Of a stretch of DNA of 64,000 nucleotides, positions 63,315 through 64,000 are shown in pieces. Position 1 is the stretch's first letter. Each line of letters starts with the position of its first letter. The position numbers were made by a program, and so were the translations under genes. The DNA comes from Caulobacter segnis (GTDB lineage Bacteria; Pseudomonadota; Alphaproteobacteria; Caulobacterales; Caulobacteraceae): assembly GCF_029543125.1 (NCBI RefSeq), contig NZ_JARQWW010000001.1, forward strand, positions 372,001-436,000, written 5' to 3'. The notes below the pieces were generated by a model. It saw only the letters and a list, made by a program, of their open reading frames with translations. It was not told the DNA's origin and ran no database searches.

Positions 63315-64000
63315 ATGGGCTGGACCAACAGCAAGGATCGGGCGCTGCGCGAGCGGGCCATGGCGGTGATCCCCAACGGCATGTACGGCCATCAGTCGGT
63401 CATGCTGCTGCCCGACGACTATCCCCAGTTCTTCAAGAGCGGCCACGGCGCACACCTGTGGGACGTGGACGGCAACCGCTACGTGGATTTCCTGTGCGGC
63501 TACGGACCGAACCTCTTCGGCTACGGACACGAGAGCATCGACGCCGCCTATGTGGCGCGCATGAAGGAGGGCGACACCCTCACCGGTCCGGGCGAGGCGA
63601 TGGTCGAGCTGGCTGAGGCCATGACACGACAGGTGGCGCACGCTGACTGGGCGATGTTCTGCAAGAACGGCACCGACGCCACGACCATGGCGCTGATGAC
63701 TGCGCGCAATCACACGCGCAAGAACACCATCGTCCTGGCCAAGGGCGCCTATCATGGCGCCGCGCCCTGGTGCACGCCTCTGAAGTTCGGGGTCGCCCCC
63801 TCCGACCGGGCCAACCAGATCTTCTACGAGTACAACGACGTGGAGAGCCTGGAGGCCGCCGTCCGCGCCGCAGGCAACGATCTGGCCGCCATTTTCGCTT
63901 CGCCGATCAAGCATGACACCTTTGTCGACCAGCAGGACCCGACCGTCGAATACGCCAAGCGCGCGCGTGAGCTGTGCGACGAGCATGGCGCCCTGCTGAT
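63315..64000 (+). CDS. Class III aminotransferase, N-terminal part (runs off window end)
   Basis: The frame is open for 228 residues to the window edge. It begins MGWTNSKDRALRERAMAVIP and contains HLWDVDGNRYVDFLCGYGPN, the PLP-phosphate region FCKNGTDATTMALMTARN and AKGAYHGAAPW. This fits glutamate-1-semialdehyde aminomutase-like class III aminotransferases. The PLP lysine lies beyond the window. AGGAG 8 bases upstream fixes the ATG. It would move an amino group to or from the island's substrate, yielding a carbonyl for later steps. Confidence 0.9.
   Translation, partial: MGWTNSKDRALRERAMAVIPNGMYGHQSVMLLPDDYPQFFKSGHGAHLWDVDGNRYVDFLCGYGPNLFGYGHESIDAAYVARMKEGDTLTGPGEAMVELAEAMTRQVAHADWAMFCKNGTDATTMALMTARNHTRKNTIVLAKGAYHGAAPWCTPLKFGVAPSDRANQIFYEYNDVESLEAAVRAAGNDLAAIFASPIKHDTFVDQQDPTVEYAKRARELCDEHGALL

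Noticed and set aside
1..64000. tRNA, rRNA, CRISPR array, intact insertion sequence or prophage
   Set aside because: None was recognised on either strand; the only periodic repeat is the four-copy array at 59492-59569, too short and too regular in spacers for a CRISPR.

Overview
This is a GC-rich window with overlapping (ATGA/GTGA) operon junctions, many large TonB-dependent receptors and twin-arginine or Sec-exported glycoside hydrolases. Together these suggest a free-living alphaproteobacterium, most likely Caulobacteraceae (Caulobacter/Phenylobacterium/Brevundimonas type). That placement is inferred from gene style; no rRNA or marker gene is present to prove it.

Layout. (1) 1-8.3 kb, metal region: a TonB-dependent receptor divergent from two tandem PepSY membrane proteins, then a copper-resistance operon copA-copB-CusF-like on the minus strand and an exported FKBP isomerase. 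(2) 8.4-18.6 kb, plant polysaccharide (pectin/hemicellulose) utilisation: a large TonB receptor, two GH28 enzymes, a GH43 enzyme and a six-hairpin-like hydrolase. Both main promoters carry a site fitting the LacI-family pattern TGNTANCGNTANCA. (3) 18.6-48.1 kb, exopolysaccharide region: galE, an initiating sugar transferase, UDP-glucose dehydrogenase, a Wzc/ExoP-type tyrosine kinase, five glycosyltransferase genes (one a GT2-GT4 fusion), an acyltransferase, a Wzy-like polymerase, a Wzx-like flippase and two GH16 depolymerases (one RTX-type). Unusual companions are two GMC oxidoreductases (one with a cysteine cluster and a small subunit) and a phosphoribosyltransferase-HAD fusion. No outer-membrane exporter (Wza/OPX) is seen. 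(4) 48.2-51.6 kb: class 1 fructose-bisphosphatase, a FitAB-like toxin-antitoxin pair and a double winged-helix regulator. A VapBC pair sits at 41.1-41.7 kb. (5) 51.7-64.0 kb, accessory catabolic island: a dimethylformamidase-like hydrolase, two MFS permeases, an aldehyde dehydrogenase, a TonB receptor and a TetR regulator. Past a HigBA module follow a class II aldolase, a PfkB kinase and a class III aminotransferase running off the window.

The most interesting signals are in region 5. Three promoter sites sharing a palindromic core (GRTAGTY...CTAY-like) lie in the two divergent control regions about 7 kb apart, suggesting one regulon for an undescribed pathway, possibly handling an amide or amino-sugar compound. 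Between them is an array of four copies of TTTCAATTGGAC at exactly 22-bp spacing with no gene to explain it. No rRNA, tRNA, CRISPR array or intact insertion sequence was recognised.
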